Below, one piece after another: positions 46,605-55,616 of a DNA stretch of 64,000 bases (position 1 is its first letter; every line of letters starts with the position of its first letter). This stretch comes from GWF2-33-9 sp964500435. GTDB lineage: Bacteria > Bacteroidota > Ignavibacteria > Kapaibacteriales > UBA2268. Both the position numbers and the translations under genes were made by a program. The stretch lies in NCBI GenBank assembly GCA_964500435.1, contig CAZCNL010000008.1, positions 80,191 to 144,190 of the forward strand, in the 5' to 3' direction. Under the pieces are notes generated by a model that was given only the letters and a program-made list of their open reading frames with translations, was not told where the DNA came from and made no database searches.

Positions 46605-47654
46605 CTAATTAATTATTATCTTTATTTGTTTTAATATTTGCTTAAATGAATCTGTTATCCAAATTCTTGTCAGTCCTTGCTTTTTTGGAATTAACTGATT
46701 GAAATTTCTTGTCCAAAAAGTATCATCATAATTTATTTTAATATCTTCTTTGAAATCTTTCACAGATATATGCAAAACTGAATTTTCAGATAATATTAAA
46801 AATTTGGGAGCTTTAATTCCATCATTTAATTCTTCAATTCGTAAAACTTGGTCGCCTTCTTTGAAGTTCAAAAGAGGTGTTTCGTTTAAGTTTTCTACTT
46901 TAATACTATCACCAAGCCAATTTAACTTTGTTGCTTTGTAATTTGATAGCAAATATATTCCTGAACTATCACTTAAAAAGTAGCCATTTTCCAACGGTGC
47001 CATTGGCTCATATAATAAGTCAAATTTATTTTTTCGAAAACCATAAATCTTAAATTCCAAAAAATCGCCTGAACCTTCTTTATAACTACATATTAAGGCA
47101 TTATACCAATTATAAACAAAATCATTTACAACGTCAAATTTAAGTATGGAACTTTTGTCCAGTAAAAAATAATCATTAAATAAATTTTGATATGTTCCCT
47201 TTTCTTTATTGTAAATGTTTATTGCAAAAAAAGTAAATTGAATATTATTTATTGATGGTAATGAAAATGTTCCTCTAAAAATAATTTCATCATTTGATTG
47301 TTTCAATAAATTAAAATAAAATGAACTATCAATTATGCAATTTGTATAATACAATTCTTTGCTTTTTGGAATTTTTATGAATATCTTATTACTTTGGTTC
47401 GAAAAGTAAACAATATCGAAGTCAGTTGTAATTTTGATTTTAACATTAGAATTTAATTCTTTGGCGTCAGATAATAATGTTGTATCAAAAGTATGTATTT
47501 CAATCACTCTGGGTTGATTTTCTGGTGAATGATTTTTCTCGTTTTGTTTTTCACAAGAATATAAAAAAACTAATATGTTGAAAATTATAAAGAAATTAAA
47601 TATCAAATGCTTTGTAAATTTATATTCTTTCTTTTTATTTAGATAAATATTCAT
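46605..47654 (-). CDS. Hypothetical lipoprotein
   Basis: A 349-residue protein of unknown function. A basic N-terminus is followed by a hydrophobic stretch and a lipobox (VFLYSCEK, cysteine at about 34), so it is probably an outer-membrane lipoprotein. The rest is beta-rich with repeated asparagine and tyrosine-rich strands, perhaps a propeller. No known domain was recognised. It sits between purN and the CheR-like gene with short gaps and is likely cotranscribed. Confidence 0.65.
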   Translation of the reverse strand: MNIYLNKKKEYKFTKHLIFNFFIIFNILVFLYSCEKQNEKNHSPENQPRVIEIHTFDTTLLSDAKELNSNVKIKITTDFDIVYFSNQSNKIFIKIPKSKELYYTNCIIDSSFYFNLLKQSNDEIIFRGTFSLPSINNIQFTFFAINIYNKEKGTYQNLFNDYFLLDKSSILKFDVVNDFVYNWYNALICSYKEGSGDFLEFKIYGFRKNKFDLLYEPMAPLENGYFLSDSSGIYLLSNYKATKLNWLGDSIKVENLNETPLLNFKEGDQVLRIEELNDGIKAPKFLILSENSVLHISVKDFKEDIKINYDDTFWTRNFNQLIPKKQGLTRIWITDSFKQILKQIKIIIN

Positions 47655-47666
47655 TAAATTTTGAGA

Positions 47667-48266
47667 CTATAAAATAATTGTTCCGTTAATTATTTTTTTT
47701 AATGTTTCCACATAAACTTTATGTTCGACTGCAAGAACTCTTTTTTGTAATGTTTCTGGTGTATCATCTGGCAAAACCGGCACCTCGACTTGGTGTAAAA
47801 TTCTACCATTATCATAAAATTCATCAACTAAATGCACGGTTACGCCTGATTTAGTTTCACCACTTTCAATAACTGCTTTATGCACATTCATTCCATACAT
47901 TCCTTTACCGCCAAATTTAGGTAATAACGCTGGATGAATATTCAAAATATTATTTTGATATTTTTTAATTATTTCTTTTGGCATAATTTTCATATAGCCC
48001 GCTAATATTATTAAATCGACTTTATTGCTTTCCAGCACATTTAAAATAGCATTAATAAAATCAATTTCATTTGGATGCGTTTGAGAACTAATATGATATG
48101 TTTTTATCCCTGCTTTACTTGCTCGAGTTAACGCTCCAGCATTTGAATTATTCGAAATTACACAAACAACTTCTGCCGCAAGTTCGCCAGATAGGATAGC
48201 GTCGATAATTGATTGCATATTTGTGCCTTCGTGTGAAGCAAAAACTGCAAGTCGTAATTTCTTCAT
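47667..48266 (-). CDS. purN: Phosphoribosylglycinamide formyltransferase
   Basis: PurN adds the formyl group to GAR in purine synthesis using 10-formyl-tetrahydrofolate. The key residues appear in NIHPALLPKFGG (Asn and His), GVTVHLVDEFYDNG (Asp) and ILAGYMKIM. The first residues are KLRLAVFASHEGTNMQSI, the GAR-binding start. The 199-residue length is typical. It heads a minus-strand run and is divergent from maf, with a 90-bp gap that holds both promoters. Confidence 0.93.
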   Translation of the reverse strand: MKKLRLAVFASHEGTNMQSIIDAILSGELAAEVVCVISNNSNAGALTRASKAGIKTYHISSQTHPNEIDFINAILNVLESNKVDLIILAGYMKIMPKEIIKKYQNNILNIHPALLPKFGGKGMYGMNVHKAVIESGETKSGVTVHLVDEFYDNGRILHQVEVPVLPDDTPETLQKRVLAVEHKVYVETLKKIINGTIIL

Positions 48267-48356
48267 ATTTTTGTATTTGTATTTATTTTAAAAGACGAAA
48301 TTAACACATTTGAATCAATCATTTTATATTTATTCTAATTATTAAAACCTACTATT

Positions 48357-48953
48357 ATGAATATCAATGAATTATTAAAAATAAAAAAGAAAATTATACT
48401 TGCATCTAAATCCCCACGACGGGAATATTTACTCAAACTTCTCGGATTAAATTTTGATATTATTCCTTCGAATATTGATGAATCTCAATTTATTTTGACT
48501 TCTCCATCTGATTTCGTGGAAACTTTATCAAAAGAAAAAGCTCAAGTTATTGCAAATTTACATCCTGACACAATTATAATTGCCGCTGATACGATTGTTT
48601 GGCTCGAAAATGAAGTATTATCAAAACCGAAAAGTTATGATGAGGCTTTTAAGATGCTAAGAAAATTAAGTAATAACACTCATGAAGTTTTCACGGGAAT
48701 TACGGTCTTACATAAAAATGCAACAAAAATAATATCAAAAGTTTCTCGAACAGAAGTTACTTTTCGTTACTTAACTGATGAAGAAATTGATGCTTACATT
48801 AAAACTGGTTCCCCATTCGATAAGGCGGGTGCTTATGGTATTCAAGATGATTTCGGTGCGGTGTTCGTATCGAACATAAAAGGCTGTTATTACAATATTG
48901 TTGGTCTTCCACTATCGCTTTTGTACGATATACTCAAAGAATTCCAATCATAA
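48357..48953 (+). CDS. maf: Maf-family nucleotide pyrophosphatase
   Basis: A house-cleaning enzyme that hydrolyses non-canonical nucleoside triphosphates. Motifs: ASKSPRREYLLKLLG at the start, IIAADTIVWLENEVLSKP, and SPFDKAGAYGIQDDFGAVFV near the C-terminus. The 198-residue length fits. Whether it acts on dTTP/UTP or 7-methyl-GTP cannot be told from the sequence. murQ follows after 42 bp. Confidence 0.92.
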   Translation: MNINELLKIKKKIILASKSPRREYLLKLLGLNFDIIPSNIDESQFILTSPSDFVETLSKEKAQVIANLHPDTIIIAADTIVWLENEVLSKPKSYDEAFKMLRKLSNNTHEVFTGITVLHKNATKIISKVSRTEVTFRYLTDEEIDAYIKTGSPFDKAGAYGIQDDFGAVFVSNIKGCYYNIVGLPLSLLYDILKEFQS

Positions 48954-48995
48954 TTTTTGGAATAATATTTGCAATATGTTTAATAAAAAATCAAA

Positions 48996-49916
48996 ATGAA
49001 CCAAGATTTTTTTAATGAAATAATTAATTTACCGACGGAACAAATTAATCCGAAAACAACTAATATTGATATAGTTTCAACTTATGATATACTCAAATTA
49101 ATTAATGATGAAGATAAGACTGTGCCATTTGCAGTCGAAAAAGAATTGCAATATATTGAGCAAGCTGTCAATCTCATTGTTGAATGTTTTCATAATAATG
49201 GAAGATTAATTTATGTAGGTGCTGGCACGAGTGGACGTCTCGGTGTCATTGATGCAGCAGAATGTCCGCCAACTTTCGGTGTATCGCCGAATGTTGTTGT
49301 TGGAATTATCGCCGGTGGCAAAGATGCTATGTTCATTGCTCAAGAAGGTGCCGAAGATAATCCCGAAACTGCAATTGATGATTTAAATCATATTAATTTA
49401 TCTCAAAAAGATATTGTGTGTGGTATTGCAGCATCCGGACGTACTCCTTACGTTATTTCCGCAGTAAATTATGCAAAATCTTTTGGTTGCAAAACTATTA
49501 TGCTCTCAACATCTAAACGTGAAGAAGTACTGAAAAAAGGCATCAATGCGGATGTTTTTATTTGTCCTTATGTCGGACCCGAAGTTATTGCTGGTTCTAC
49601 AAGAATGAAATCAGGCACAGCACAAAAGTTAGTTCTCAATATGTTAACTACCGCTTCGATGATTCAACTTGGGAAAACTTATGGAAATATTATGGTTGAT
49701 TTACAACAAACTAACGCAAAACTTACTGAACGCTCCAAAAATATTATTATGAAAATTTGTAATGTAAATTATGAAACTGCATCCGAACTTTTGATTAAAT
49801 CTAATTACAATGTAAAAACTGCAATTGTTATGGGAATAAAAAATGTAGATTTTACTACTGCTATTGAATTATTATCTAAATCAAATGGAAAAATTAAGCA
49901 AGCATTATCTTTATAA
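48996..49916 (+). CDS. murQ: N-acetylmuramic acid 6-phosphate etherase
   Basis: MurQ cleaves the lactyl ether of MurNAc-6-phosphate to give GlcNAc-6-phosphate in cell-wall recycling. The SIS fold is plain: YVGAGTSGRLGVIDAAECPP, GIAASGRTPYVISAV, and EVIAGSTRMKSGTAQKLVLNM. The 306 residues match the family. MurNAc import or kinase genes are not adjacent. Confidence 0.95.
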   Translation: MNQDFFNEIINLPTEQINPKTTNIDIVSTYDILKLINDEDKTVPFAVEKELQYIEQAVNLIVECFHNNGRLIYVGAGTSGRLGVIDAAECPPTFGVSPNVVVGIIAGGKDAMFIAQEGAEDNPETAIDDLNHINLSQKDIVCGIAASGRTPYVISAVNYAKSFGCKTIMLSTSKREEVLKKGINADVFICPYVGPEVIAGSTRMKSGTAQKLVLNMLTTASMIQLGKTYGNIMVDLQQTNAKLTERSKNIIMKICNVNYETASELLIKSNYNVKTAIVMGIKNVDFTTAIELLSKSNGKIKQALSL

Positions 49917-49965
49917 TTTTTTTTGTAATTTAGAATTATGTTGTATAATTTACTTCTAAATAATT

Positions 49966-50370
49966 ATGAAATATTGGCTACTAAAATCAGACCCTGAAAC
50001 TTATTCTTGGGAAAATTTAATTAAAGATAAAAAAACAGATTGGACTGGTGTCCGCAATTATCAAGCAAGAAACAACTTGAAAGAAATGAAAGTTGGCGAT
50101 TTAGCGTTATTTTACCATAGCCAAAAAGAAAAAGCAATCGTGGGCATCGCTCAAATTGCAAAAGAATATTACCAAGACCCAACAACTGATGAAACTCATT
50201 GGGTTGCTGTTGATATCGCTCCTGTCGAAGAATTTAAAAAACCTGTAACACTTGCTCAAATCAAAGATGACCCGCATCTAAAAAATATTGGATTACTTAA
50301 ACAATCACGGCTATCCGTAATTCCACTGACTAATGAGGAATACAACGAAATCATAAATCTTTCAAAATAA
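49966..50370 (+). CDS. EVE domain protein
   Basis: A 134-residue EVE (PUA-like) domain protein. The start KYWLLKSDPETYSWENL and the GVRNYQARNNLKEMKVGDLALFYHS segment are diagnostic. EVE domains recognise modified bases in DNA or RNA, and some are tied to defence systems or RNA modification. Here it is next to housekeeping genes, so no specific link is claimed. Upstream, TATAAT at the end of TTGTATAATTT offers a possible -10 element. Confidence 0.9.
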   Translation: MKYWLLKSDPETYSWENLIKDKKTDWTGVRNYQARNNLKEMKVGDLALFYHSQKEKAIVGIAQIAKEYYQDPTTDETHWVAVDIAPVEEFKKPVTLAQIKDDPHLKNIGLLKQSRLSVIPLTNEEYNEIINLSK

Positions 50371-50414
50371 GAAATAGAAAAAGTAGTAAATAAATAAAAT
50401 AAGAAATAATTTGA

Positions 50415-51278
50415 TTATTTGAGTAAGTCCTCAGAGAAAGGTGTTACGGAAACAGCGACGTGTTCTTTATTTTGTTCTTTTGAAGAGTTAGAATAAACAA
50501 TTGTTTTGCCGAGCAATATACGTTTTTGTTCAGAAATAGGCAAGGCGCCGACTAAACGAGATTGAATAACATAAGGATTTTCACCAAGTTGTAAAGCGAT
50601 TACACCACTTAAAATTAAATTAATCAATGAAATTTCTTGATTATGCAAATGTCTTAGTTTATCAGCAATTGGTAACCAAACTAAATTTGCCATAAAAATA
50701 CCCCACATTGTTGCTATAAATGCGGAAGCTATATGATGGATTAATACATTCGGATCACTACCGGCTGATGCAAGAGTAGAAATCAATCCCATTACTGTAC
50801 CAATAATTCCCATTGTTGGTGAATAGCCACCCATTTTTACGAACAAACCGATATTTTCATTATGACGCTCATTAATACTATTGATTTCCAACTCGGCAAT
50901 TTGTTGCAAAGTTTCCGGGTCTGCCCCATCTATACAAACTTCAACAAATTTCGCTATATGTGGATGTAATGCATATTGCAATTGTTCTTCAAGTGATAAA
51001 ATTCCTTCTTTTCTCGATTTGACCGAAAAAGAGAAAATTTGATTTATTATTTCTTCAACATCATATTTCTTTGGAAAAAAAGCAATATATATCAATTTAG
51101 GAAATCGCTTGAAAATCTCCCATGATGTCCCAGCAATACCCGCAGCAAATGTTCCACCAAAAACTATTAACATTGCGGGCAACATAAAAAGAGCATCAAA
51201 AGTGCCTCCTTCCCATATAAAAGCACCAAAAATAGCAAGTGTTCCAGCAATTATTCCAATTAATGTTATTGATTTCAT
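50415..51278 (-). CDS. motA: Flagellar motor stator protein MotA
   Basis: MotA forms the ion-driven stator with MotB. Four transmembrane segments are visible (about 3-22, 28-48, 155-178, 188-210), with the large cytoplasmic loop between the second and third; the GYSPTMGIIGTVMGLISTL segment and FIATMWGIFMANLVWLPIADKL are typical. It is the last gene of the flg operon, 17 bp after flgL. No motB is found in the window. Confidence 0.93.
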   Translation of the reverse strand: MKSITLIGIIAGTLAIFGAFIWEGGTFDALFMLPAMLIVFGGTFAAGIAGTSWEIFKRFPKLIYIAFFPKKYDVEEIINQIFSFSVKSRKEGILSLEEQLQYALHPHIAKFVEVCIDGADPETLQQIAELEINSINERHNENIGLFVKMGGYSPTMGIIGTVMGLISTLASAGSDPNVLIHHIASAFIATMWGIFMANLVWLPIADKLRHLHNQEISLINLILSGVIALQLGENPYVIQSRLVGALPISEQKRILLGKTIVYSNSSKEQNKEHVAVSVTPFSEDLLK

Positions 51279-51295
51279 TTATGCAAATTACGAAA

Positions 51296-52291
51296 TTACT
51301 TTAAAAAATCAAACAACGAATTTTGTAATGTACGACCGCCAACTTGCAAGGCATATTGGAGTGCATATTCATCTTTTGATAGTTCTAAAGATGTTTTAGC
51401 AAAATCTGTATCTTGCTTTTTCGATAAATACTCAGATATTCGAGTATTTTCTTCGTTAATTTGGTCGTGCAAAAGTTGCAATCTATTTGCTCGCCCTCCA
51501 TTTCTTGCAGTTACTTGATTTATTCTATCAGAAAATTCTGCTATTTTCGATTGTTCAATATTTAATTTATTAACTTCATCAATTGTTAGCACGTCTTGTG
51601 GCATTCTTGGTTGACCATCTTGCTTGAATGCCAATATATTATATAAATTTATTAAGTAATTAAACGCTTCTGTCCCATTTTGTCCAAATATTTCTTCAGA
51701 AGTTGTATTAACTAATTCAGAAGTTTTTTGGTCTTTATTAATCAATTTTGCTTCTTGGTTACCTTTAAATACAACTTGAAGCCCGGAAGGATTATCGGAT
51801 GTTGGTGTTCCTTCAATTAATTCAAAGGGCATATCATTTGTATTTGGTATATTCTTATCAAAAGAAGACGCTTTCGTTTTGGTTCCAGCAAAAACAAAAC
51901 TGCCGTTATAATCAGTATTTGCATTCCTTATGATATCTGTAATAATTCCTTTCACATAATTTGCAAGTACAGATAAATTGCCCATATTCCCAACTTGAGT
52001 CCCATCAATAGCCAACTGCCTTATTTTTTCCATATTATCAGAAATCCCTTGCAAAGCAACTTCTGTATGTTGGAATTGATTTAATTGGTCATCCAAGATA
52101 CTTAAATAATCATTATTTTGAGAAATAAGTGTAGATAATTTCTTTATATCAGGAATTCTATCAGGACTATCACCAAGCCCGACAATGTCCTTTCCGGTGG
52201 ACATTCTTATTTGATTTTTAAAACGACGGTTTTGAATTTCTTCTAAATTCTTCTTGTATGGTTCTATTATTGAAAATTGAGTTACACGCAT
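51296..52291 (-). CDS. flgL: Hook-filament junction protein FlgL
   Basis: FlgL connects hook and filament. The N-terminal D0 coiled coil contains NRRFKNQIRMSTGKDI and IPDIKKLSTLISQNNDYLS; the C-terminal helix includes LELSKDEYALQYALQVGGRTLQ. The 331-residue length is typical. It follows flgK after 14 bp with a GGGAGAGG ribosome site, the normal order for these junction proteins. Confidence 0.92.
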   Translation of the reverse strand: MRVTQFSIIEPYKKNLEEIQNRRFKNQIRMSTGKDIVGLGDSPDRIPDIKKLSTLISQNNDYLSILDDQLNQFQHTEVALQGISDNMEKIRQLAIDGTQVGNMGNLSVLANYVKGIITDIIRNANTDYNGSFVFAGTKTKASSFDKNIPNTNDMPFELIEGTPTSDNPSGLQVVFKGNQEAKLINKDQKTSELVNTTSEEIFGQNGTEAFNYLINLYNILAFKQDGQPRMPQDVLTIDEVNKLNIEQSKIAEFSDRINQVTARNGGRANRLQLLHDQINEENTRISEYLSKKQDTDFAKTSLELSKDEYALQYALQVGGRTLQNSLFDFLK

Positions 52292-52305
52292 ACCTCTCCC
52301 GTCAT

Positions 52306-53751
52306 TTATTTACCTAAATTTACTATTGTTGCCAACATTTCGTTTGTTGTGTTTATCACTCGAGATGCGGCTTCGAAGGCTTTTTGGAATTTAATCAAAG
52401 AAATTGCTTCTTCGTCTAAATTTACTCCAATTGCCGATTCACGTTGTGTTTGCAATTGTTGTTTGATTAAGCTTGTAGTATTATAACCGTTAATTGATTC
52501 ATTCGTTGCATACGATAATTTACTCAAATAATTTGCGTAAAATTCTGTCGGTGTTTGTCCATTTAAAAAACTTTGGTCTTCTGAAATACGTGCGATTTGT
52601 AGTGCTATGTCATTATTACCAGGCTCACCCGCTTTGCTTGAAAGTGGTATTGCTTTTGGTTTATTTGCAATATCGGGCGAAACTTTAATTTGTGCTGCAG
52701 AAACAAACCCAACGGAAGGTTCGAAAAAACTGCGTCCCGGCGGTGCTCCTTGCACATCTTCAAGTCCATAACCTGAAATTACTTTCGAATTAATTGATTG
52801 TGCTAAAGCATTTGCAAATTCATCCAGCATTTTTGCTGCGGAAAAAGAATTTGATGATTCTTTATCGTCGAGCAGTATATTATAATATTTCAAATAATTT
52901 GCGGCGGTTCCACTTTCCGGAGTGAGCATTGTCGCAGATTGATTGTCCGTGTTTAATTTGATAAGTTGTAAAGTTTTTTCGCCGGTTATATCATTTATCG
53001 TCTCATTTAACTTGATTTCACTGGCAACACCTGCTGTAACTATATTTGTTCCATTAACAAAAACATTCGCTGTACCATCTTCATTGTATGCTACATTTAT
53101 TCCGAAAATTTCTGATAATTCTTCTATTTTCCCTGCTCTTTTATCTATTAAAGATTGAGTTTCAATATTTGTTGGTACTTTCGAAGTAGCAATAGACATA
53201 TTTAAAGAAGCAATATCTTTAATAAGTGAATTAGCTTTAATTATATTTTGTTCTAAACTTTGGCGTGAGTCATTTCTAATTTCCGCTAATCCATTTGCTG
53301 TATTATTAAATTGTGCAGTCAAAGTATTTGCTTGTTCCAAAAGCGATTGACGTAGGGCAACATTATCTGGAGTCAGTGCTAATTGGTTGAATGTCATTAA
53401 AAATTTAGTAGTAAGTTCATTCAATCCATTATCACTTGGTTCAGCAAGAACGGAATCTATCTTTTGGTAAACTTCTTGGTCAATTTCATAGCCTTTGTTT
53501 TGGGATGTTGCTGTTCGAATTTCTTTATCAATAAGTTCTTGACGGAAATTTCGCAATCCACTTACGCTAACTCCTGTCCCCATATATTGACCAAGCGATT
53601 TATTCGAAGGGTCAGTTTCTACCAATGTAGGTGTCCTTCTCGAATAGCCCGGAGTATTAACATTGGCAATGTTGTTATTTGTAACATCAATCCCAAATCG
53701 CTGAGCAAGTAATGCTCTTTTACCAATTTCTAATGCTGAAAAGCTCGACAT
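52306..53751 (-). CDS. flgK: Hook-associated protein FlgK
   Basis: The first hook-filament junction protein, 481 residues. The N-terminal rod-type motif is NNIANVNTPGYSRRTPTLVE, and the C-terminus ends with the helical EEAISLIKFQKAFEAASRVI segment typical of axial proteins. A long insert lies between. It is encoded between the unknown gene at 53788 and flgL. Confidence 0.94.
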   Translation of the reverse strand: MSSFSALEIGKRALLAQRFGIDVTNNNIANVNTPGYSRRTPTLVETDPSNKSLGQYMGTGVSVSGLRNFRQELIDKEIRTATSQNKGYEIDQEVYQKIDSVLAEPSDNGLNELTTKFLMTFNQLALTPDNVALRQSLLEQANTLTAQFNNTANGLAEIRNDSRQSLEQNIIKANSLIKDIASLNMSIATSKVPTNIETQSLIDKRAGKIEELSEIFGINVAYNEDGTANVFVNGTNIVTAGVASEIKLNETINDITGEKTLQLIKLNTDNQSATMLTPESGTAANYLKYYNILLDDKESSNSFSAAKMLDEFANALAQSINSKVISGYGLEDVQGAPPGRSFFEPSVGFVSAAQIKVSPDIANKPKAIPLSSKAGEPGNNDIALQIARISEDQSFLNGQTPTEFYANYLSKLSYATNESINGYNTTSLIKQQLQTQRESAIGVNLDEEAISLIKFQKAFEAASRVINTTNEMLATIVNLGK

Positions 53752-53787
53752 TCTTTACCTTTTTGTTTCGGTTCTTTGAATTATGTC

Positions 53788-54165
53788 CTAACTAATTAAT
53801 GAATAATGTGTTTCTTCGAATTTATGCGAAAACTTATCTAATTCTGCTAAAATTGGATATATATCTTGTGATTTAGTTTTCGAAACAACTTCCAAATATT
53901 CTTTGCATTCTTCAACTATTCCTTGTATTTGAATAAGTTTCCTAATTCTTGTTATGCGGTTCTCTGCTTCAAGGTATTCTCTTAACAATATTGGAAATTC
54001 GTCCAAACATAATTCCAAATTTCTTTTAATTCCAGGAAATGAATCTTCTATTATTGTGTTGTTGAACTTTTTCAAAACTTCAGTGAAAATAAGTCCTTCA
54101 AGCATCAACTTATTCTTCTTTAAAGTTAATGATTTTGTCATATTTATACCATTCATATTTGTCAT
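53788..54165 (-). CDS. Unknown protein between flgN and flgK
   Basis: With ATG at 54165 the protein has 125 residues and starts 13 bp after flgN with a GGGGGA ribosome site; an upstream ATG at 54213 would overlap flgN. It is mostly helical, with a charged middle (EAENRITRIRKLIQIQG) and no cysteine-rich, membrane or signal features. FlgM often occupies this neighbourhood, but no FlgM motif is visible, and it is not FliS-like either. It is probably a flagellar chaperone or regulator, judged only by position. Confidence 0.6.
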   Translation of the reverse strand: MTNMNGINMTKSLTLKKNKLMLEGLIFTEVLKKFNNTIIEDSFPGIKRNLELCLDEFPILLREYLEAENRITRIRKLIQIQGIVEECKEYLEVVSKTKSQDIYPILAELDKFSHKFEETHYSLIS

Positions 54166-54178
54166 TTTAAATCCCCCA

Positions 54179-54616
54179 TTATATTTTAACATTATAAATT
54201 TGATTATTACCATTTGTTAAAATGGAAAGAATATTCGCAAAACTACTTTTTGCTCTATTTGCAAGCAATCTATTAGTAATTGTCAAGTTATTAAATTGAG
54301 TTCCCAATTCTTTCATTTCATCTCGTAACCTAAGTATTCTGAGTGCTTCGTTTTGATTTACTAATTTTGATAGTTCCGTCATTGTTATTGAAGATGCTTC
54401 CGCTTTAGATATTTGCAGTAATGAAGCAATCATATTGATTCTTGAAAGTTCGATAGAACGGATTTTCCGTGATAATTCTTCTTGGTTATTCGAAAGTTCG
54501 GCAAGTTTGGTTATATCTAATTTTACCAAAGCTTTTTGTTGCAATTTCATTATATTGATTAAATCAATTAATAATTGCTTTTCAAATTCAATAACCTGAA
54601 GAATTTTGTCGAACAT
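54179..54616 (-). CDS. flgN: FlgN-like export chaperone
   Basis: A 145-residue, all-helical protein of the FlgN type, which keeps FlgK and FlgL export-ready. The start (MFDKILQVIEFEKQLLIDL) and the heptad-like segment LAELSNNQEELSRKIRSIE fit. The ATG overlaps the flgJ stop by one base (TAATG), with a GGAGG ribosome site within flgJ. Placed before flgK/flgL, as expected. Confidence 0.8.
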   Translation of the reverse strand: MFDKILQVIEFEKQLLIDLINIMKLQQKALVKLDITKLAELSNNQEELSRKIRSIELSRINMIASLLQISKAEASSITMTELSKLVNQNEALRILRLRDEMKELGTQFNNLTITNRLLANRAKSSFANILSILTNGNNQIYNVKI

Positions 54617-55605
54617 TATGCCTCCGAATCATTGTTTCTTGAACTAAACATATTAAAATACCTCATCACTCTTTGAACGTATTGCTGTGTTTCTTTGAAC
54701 GGTGGAATTCCATAGTACTTATCAACATTTCCGGGACCAGCATTATACGCAGCAAGTGCTAATTGAATATTACCGTTATATTTATCCAACATTTCTTTCA
54801 AATATTTAGTCCCACCATTAATATTTTCTTTTGGGTCAAATGAATTTTTTATACCTAAGTAATTTGCTGTCCCATCCATAATTTGCATTAATCCTTTTGC
54901 CCCAGCACTCGAAACAGCTGATTGATTTCCGGCCGATTCAGCTGAAATCACAGCTTTTATTAAATCACTCGGCACCTGATAAGTGCTTGATACAGAATTT
55001 ATTATGTCCTCAAATTTATTCAATCTATTTTCCAACCTTTCAATAAAATTTCCGTTAAAAATTTCTGTTGTACTTTGATTCTGGCTGTTCTCTTTCTTTA
55101 TTGGTTTTGTAACTACATCATCCTTTTGTATGGCATCTTTATTTTTATTATCGTCATTTCCATTAATTTCCTTTTGCGTAGTTTCACTTAATTTTAACAA
55201 AGTATTTTGAATATCTTCTTTGTTACTATTTGTCAAATATTCGCCAGTTAAACTCTTATATATTAAATTGGCAATACCTATGCCATTACCTGAATTTGCT
55301 ATATATTCAGACAGTAACATCTGATTATAACCTTGCAAAGTTCCTGCCCCAAAAGAATACATTCCTTCCGAATCCTTTGAAGATTCGTCAGATTCAGTTC
55401 CTAACAAACCACCTTTAATTTCCTTCAAAAAAAAACTTAAGAAAATCGACTCAAATCCTTTCGAAGCTTTTTCAATTTCAGCTTTTTGTTCATTGGTTAA
55501 ATTTGAACTTTTTGAGGAGTTTTGAGCAATTCGGATAAAATTTTCCGATTGAGCTTTATTTAACTCATTATTTACGTTAAATGGAACAAGTGGATTTATA
55601 TCCAT
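54616..55605 (-). CDS. flgJ: FlgJ rod-binding protein fused to SLT domain
   Basis: The N-terminal rod-binding domain (about 42-120) reads KASKGFESIFLSFFLKEI and NSGNGIGIANLIYKSL. After a low-complexity, N/K/D-rich linker (about 125-180) comes a lytic transglycosylase domain of the SLT (GH23) type with the catalytic glutamate in ISAESAGNQSA (about Glu223) and GAKGLMQIM, AAYNAGPGNVDKY. Enteric FlgJ carries a different hydrolase domain (GH73), so this fusion is a distinct solution for opening peptidoglycan for the rod. It lies 11 bp after flgI. Confidence 0.9.
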   Translation of the reverse strand: MDINPLVPFNVNNELNKAQSENFIRIAQNSSKSSNLTNEQKAEIEKASKGFESIFLSFFLKEIKGGLLGTESDESSKDSEGMYSFGAGTLQGYNQMLLSEYIANSGNGIGIANLIYKSLTGEYLTNSNKEDIQNTLLKLSETTQKEINGNDDNKNKDAIQKDDVVTKPIKKENSQNQSTTEIFNGNFIERLENRLNKFEDIINSVSSTYQVPSDLIKAVISAESAGNQSAVSSAGAKGLMQIMDGTANYLGIKNSFDPKENINGGTKYLKEMLDKYNGNIQLALAAYNAGPGNVDKYYGIPPFKETQQYVQRVMRYFNMFSSRNNDSEA

Positions 55606-55616
55606 ATTTGCCTCTT

